A DNA stretch of 56,594 bases. It comes from Paraferrimonas sp. SM1919. GTDB lineage: Bacteria > Pseudomonadota > Gammaproteobacteria > Enterobacterales > Shewanellaceae. The stretch is from NCBI RefSeq assembly GCF_010993985.1, contig NZ_WINH01000026.1, forward strand, positions 1 through 56,594, read 5' to 3'. How positions within the stretch are numbered: position 1 is the stretch's first letter; each line of letters starts with the position of its first letter. Below the pieces are notes generated by a model. That model made no database searches and was not told the DNA's origin. It was given only the letters and a program-made list of their open reading frames with translations. The translations under genes were made by a program, and so were the position numbers. This document shows positions 54,447 through 56,594 of this stretch, piece after piece.

Positions 54447-55425
54447 TTTAATAAAGAATCTAGTTAAAGTGGTGCTACTACTCTTTATAACCTCTTGTAC
54501 CTTTTCAAAAAGTTCACCGGCTTCATGTTTTCCTGTAGAAGTCTTGAAAAAAGGAAGAAAAAACTGGAAAGATTACCCACTAGGAATCAATGTTAAAATA
54601 GGAAGCAAACAGTACGTTGATGGTGCTTATCAAGGTTATCGGCAAAAATACTGTGGAGAGTTACCTTCGAGAATATCTGTTAGGTGGAGTACAACCCAAG
54701 ACACTTTTAAAGGAAAATTTCTTGATTTTTCTGCAGTGGTACCCAAAAATTTTAGAAGTAACCCTTCTAGAAAGTTATTAGTCACTGTAGACGGTAATGA
54801 TCAGGTTCGAGTGATGTTCAAAGTTAAATTGAGTGAATTAACTACGAAATATTTAGAGCAGCCACTCACTGAAGCACAACGGGAACAGCAACAGATCGAC
54901 GAACAGCTCTGGAAGGCCGTGGAAGTTAAAAATATTAATAATATCCGTAAATTGATTTCACAAGGTGCTAATGTAAATCAGCCTTGGATGGGGTTGAGAT
55001 ATAGAATGGCACCTACAATGTCGCGTCATGTACTCACAACCCAAAATGCTGAAATAATCGATGCTTTTCTTAGTAACGGTATGAAGTTATCAGACCACCC
55101 ATTTCATAGTTATTTATTTTGGCCAATTTTATATAATGATATGGCTATGCTGAAAGTATTCTTAAAACATGGCTTTTCACCTGATCATTTGTATTCAGAG
55201 CAAACTGAATATGGTAATTTCAGTAGCAAAGGCCCCAAAAAGTTTGAAGATAGAGTACTTTATTATGCTGTTTCAAAAGGTAATGTCGAAGCAGTAAGGT
55301 TATTATTAGAATACGGAGCGAGTACTGACTTTATAACTCACGAAGGTGTTAAGTTCGTAACCTGGGCAAAGGGAAACGCCAAAGATGAAATTGTTTCTTT
55401 GTTAATTAAAAATACAAATAGTTAA
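54439..55425 (+). CDS. ankyrin-repeat lipoprotein, probable immunity protein of the lipase
   Basis: The 328-residue protein has a lipobox (FITSC, Cys20) and should be anchored facing the periplasm, where Tle lipases act. Residues about 30-150 form a domain I do not recognise (DYPLGINVKIGSKQYVDGAY). Residues about 155-325 are ankyrin-like repeats (LWKAVEVKNINNIRKLISQG, VLYYAVSKGNVEAVRLLLEY). Its start overlaps the truncated DUF2235 gene, the classic place of a Tli immunity gene. The gene is intact although its partner is broken, so it may remain as protection against relatives. Immunity is inference from position and export. Confidence 0.72.
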   Translation: MNSLIKNLVKVVLLLFITSCTFSKSSPASCFPVEVLKKGRKNWKDYPLGINVKIGSKQYVDGAYQGYRQKYCGELPSRISVRWSTTQDTFKGKFLDFSAVVPKNFRSNPSRKLLVTVDGNDQVRVMFKVKLSELTTKYLEQPLTEAQREQQQIDEQLWKAVEVKNINNIRKLISQGANVNQPWMGLRYRMAPTMSRHVLTTQNAEIIDAFLSNGMKLSDHPFHSYLFWPILYNDMAMLKVFLKHGFSPDHLYSEQTEYGNFSSKGPKKFEDRVLYYAVSKGNVEAVRLLLEYGASTDFITHEGVKFVTWAKGNAKDEIVSLLIKNTNS

Positions 55426-55439
55426 GAATAACAAGTGAC

Positions 55440-55463
55440 ACACATATGGACAGGCATAGTTAA
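55440..55463 (+). repeat. direct repeat copy 2 (diverged)
   Basis: GACAGGCATAGTTAATT matches 15 of 17 positions of the repeat core GACAGCCATAATTAATT, and shares the ACACACAT prefix with copy 3. It lies 14 bp after the ankyrin lipoprotein stop. Confidence 0.65.
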
Positions 55464-55465
55464 TT

Positions 55466-55557
55466 TCCTGAGACGGGAGCGAAGTCTGATACAGTGGAGT
55501 TTCCGCTACCTTCACCACCTACGCTACTTCCAGCACTATCTCCTTTAACAAGATAAT
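55466..55557. other. short GC-richer remnant without a start codon
   Basis: This block of about 90 bases is visibly richer in G and C than its flanks and is open on both strands. The minus strand reads a Gly/Ser-rich tail (KGDSAGSSVGGEGSGN ... DFAPVSGN, then stop). The plus strand reads a Pro/Leu-rich tail (FPLPSPPTLLPALSPLTR, then stop at 55552), which would end 15 bp before the next gene. Either could be the 3' remnant of a lost effector. I cannot choose between them or name a family. Confidence 0.4.
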
Positions 55558-55569
55558 GTGTAAATATTT

Positions 55570-56328
55570 ATGATTAAGTATAAAATAATTTTTTTAACAT
55601 TAACCCTCTTTTCAAGTACTGCTTTTGCTAATACATGGGAAGAGTCAGTTCTAGAAGCGATCCATTCAGCAGATAAACATGGCTGTGATGTCTATAGTGA
55701 AACAGATATAGGAAAACCTAATGATGTATGCTCAGGCTTATTTTCGAAAATACATACAGCATTTTACTCTGATTGGAACTATTTAACACCTGATCAAGAA
55801 CTGGATAGGGCTAAGCTGCTAATTAAGCTTGTTGAGAGCAGAGATGAAGGAGTTCTTCAACACCCTATTTTAAAGCTTAAATTACATACATTACTTGGAT
55901 TAAAAAAGTATTATTCATGGATAACAGCTGACTATATTGCAAAGTATCTGACAAAAGATACGCATAAAGTGATTTTGAGGGAGGCTTTATACGCCCTTAG
56001 ATTTAACCCCTACAGAGAGAAAATACCATTTTTGATGGAGTTGATATCAGATGAGAATGCAGGGTTGTACAAGGAAAGTATAGATACCCTTTTACATCAG
56101 TTTTCAGGAAGAGATAAGTTAACAGTTTTTAACTGTCTAAAAAATATTGATTATAAAAATGATAACATTAAGAATTACTTATCGAGCATAGAAAGCAGTT
56201 CAGGCTTTTATCAGTTAAGTGCTTCTAAAGGTATAGATTCTGAATTTTGTTATAACCTAATTAACTCCCATGTATGGGAGTTTAAGAGGCACCGAAATGA
56301 TCACAGTGATAGAAGGCCAATAGAATAG
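55570..56328 (+). CDS. secreted orphan protein, possible immunity protein
   Basis: The 252-residue protein has a Sec signal peptide (cut after AFA, residue 20). The mature part is helix-rich with a HEAT-like look (YIAKYLTKDTHKVILREALYALRF, IPFLMELISDENAGLYKESI, split). Two pairs of cysteines are visible. No family is recognised. The extreme C-terminus switches abruptly to a basic, polar tail (KRHRNDHSDRRPIE), which may be a fusion to a foreign end. Its place between two repeat copies and next to an effector remnant suggests an orphan immunity gene. Confidence 0.6.
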   Translation: MIKYKIIFLTLTLFSSTAFANTWEESVLEAIHSADKHGCDVYSETDIGKPNDVCSGLFSKIHTAFYSDWNYLTPDQELDRAKLLIKLVESRDEGVLQHPILKLKLHTLLGLKKYYSWITADYIAKYLTKDTHKVILREALYALRFNPYREKIPFLMELISDENAGLYKESIDTLLHQFSGRDKLTVFNCLKNIDYKNDNIKNYLSSIESSSGFYQLSASKGIDSEFCYNLINSHVWEFKRHRNDHSDRRPIE

Positions 56329-56339
56329 AAATAACACAC

Positions 56340-56359
56340 ATAGACAGCCATAATTAATT
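56340..56359 (+). repeat. direct repeat copy 3
   Basis: Identical over 20 bp to copy 1 at 53880-53899 and placed 11 bp after the stop of the 252-codon gene. Confidence 0.85.
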
Positions 56360-56369
56360 GCTGCTTTTT

Positions 56370-56413
56370 CAGCCTCCTACTAAACTTGTTTAATAGCGAG
56401 TTGTAGGAGGTTG
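56370..56413 (+). repeat. REP-like hairpin enclosing the transposase ribosome site
   Basis: A stem of about 17 bp with one 2-nt bulge is formed by CAGCCTCCTAC + AACTTG (left) and CGAGTT + GTAGGAGGTTG (right), with an 8-nt loop. The ribosome site AGGAGG (56405-56410) of the transposase gene is in its right arm. Imperfect palindromes beside such transposases are typical REP sequences. Confidence 0.65.
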
Positions 56414-56415
56414 TT

Positions 56416-56466
56416 ATGCATAGACCCCGTAGTACGTTAATTTCAGTTGAAGATACCCCTTATTAC
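56416..56466 (+). pseudogene. REP-associated tyrosine transposase (IS200-like), interrupted after codon 17
   Basis: The ATG after AGGAGG opens MHRPRSTLISVEDTPYY, which matches the start of Y1-type REP-associated transposases of Shewanella and Vibrio, whose next residues are normally HC.SRCVRRAFLCG. Here similarity stops exactly at codon 17, and the sequence changes to an IS3-type end, leaving a 22-codon dead frame. The gene is therefore broken by insertion. Confidence 0.75.
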
Positions 56467-56594
56467 TGTCCACTTCCCCATTAGTGAGTCACATCTAAAG
56501 TAGAGGTTTCTCCTATTAAGCTCTGGTGATATTCCGATGGTGGAATATTGCCAATGCTTTCATGTGGACGTTCATTGTTGTAATCGAGCATCCA
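56467..56594 (-). mobile_element. IS3-family insertion sequence, right end (partial)
   Basis: The element begins at TGTCCACTTCCCCA (56467), the terminal inverted repeat, and continues past the window. Its transposase reads leftward and is cut by the window edge at the left of its C-terminal part. The insertion splits the REP-associated transposase gene. Confidence 0.8.
56481..56594 (-). CDS. IS3-family transposase OrfB, C-terminal part
   Basis: The frame open from the window edge gives 37 residues with WMLDYNNERPHESIGNIPPS, the classic C-terminus of the DDE integrase domain of IS3-family OrfB (YN..RPHESLG..P..Y). The stop is at 56481-56483, 14 bp inside the element's end. The catalytic residues lie outside the window. 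Confidence 0.88.
   Translation of the reverse strand, partial: WMLDYNNERPHESIGNIPPSEYHQSLIGETSTLDVTH

Noticed and set aside
1..56594. tRNA, rRNA and CRISPR arrays
   Set aside because: I looked for cloverleaf-like gaps, rRNA motifs and regular repeat-spacer arrays and saw none; a tRNAscan or CRISPR search would settle this.

Overview
This window is chromosomal DNA from a marine-type gammaproteobacterium, most likely Shewanella or a near relative in the Alteromonadales. The evidence is the housekeeping gene order (pdxB-asd-fimV-truA-accD-folC-dedD-cvpA-purF, then suhB-trmJ-iscRSUA-hscBA-fdx), many TonB-receptor and lipoprotein genes, and the DUF2310, DUF3192 and short CstA families typical of that group. 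The assignment is inference from gene content and order; no database was searched.

Left part (1-13.1 kb): the tail of an unrecognised gene, a zinc-ribbon DUF2310 gene coupled to a small coiled-coil gene, a DUF3192 lipoprotein and a GNAT acetyltransferase. The 'empty' stretch at 2.5-3.25 kb holds a clear CsrB-type regulatory RNA: about two dozen GGA motifs, many in hairpin loops, a strong terminator, and a GacA/UvrY-type box about 180 bp upstream. Then come vitamin B6 (pdxB), aspartate-family (asd), polar hub (fimV/hubP), tRNA modification (truA), fatty acid (accD), folate (folC), cell division (dedD) and purine (cvpA-purF) genes.

Middle (13.1-27.9 kb): a Yip1 membrane protein, a PIN-PhoH ATPase with a small NTF2-like protein, a CstA transporter, suhB, trmJ, the complete ISC iron-sulfur operon behind two tandem IscR type-1 operators, and a nucleoside salvage pair (nupC-deoD) behind a near-perfect CRP site. 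A secreted cyclophilin lipoprotein follows.

Starch/maltodextrin locus (28-52.9 kb): a leftward group (TonB receptor, flavin-dependent tryptophan-halogenase-family protein, glycerol kinase) faces a rightward group (second TonB receptor, multidomain pullulanase lipoprotein). Further right, a leftward cytoplasmic GH13 alpha-glucosidase faces a rightward run of GH13 amylase lipoprotein, GH31 alpha-glucosidase, SLC45/GPH-type sugar permease and a second GH13 lipoprotein. Both divergent control regions carry two copies of one LacI-type palindrome (TGMATACGTATKCA), so the two blocks look like one regulon whose repressor gene lies outside the window. The inferred flow is surface debranching and hydrolysis, TonB-dependent uptake of oligosaccharides, periplasmic trimming, permease import and cytoplasmic hydrolysis. 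The halogenase and glycerol kinase have no obvious place in it and are the most intriguing metabolic feature.

Right end (52.9-56.6 kb): visibly AT-rich accessory DNA. It has an LprI-like secreted protein, a 5'-truncated DUF2235 (Tle1-type type VI lipase) gene overlapping an ankyrin-repeat lipoprotein (probable immunity protein), another secreted orphan protein, and three copies of a short direct repeat placed just after gene ends. This resembles a graveyard of effector-immunity cassettes. It ends in a REP-associated transposase gene cut after codon 17 by an IS3-family element that runs off the window.
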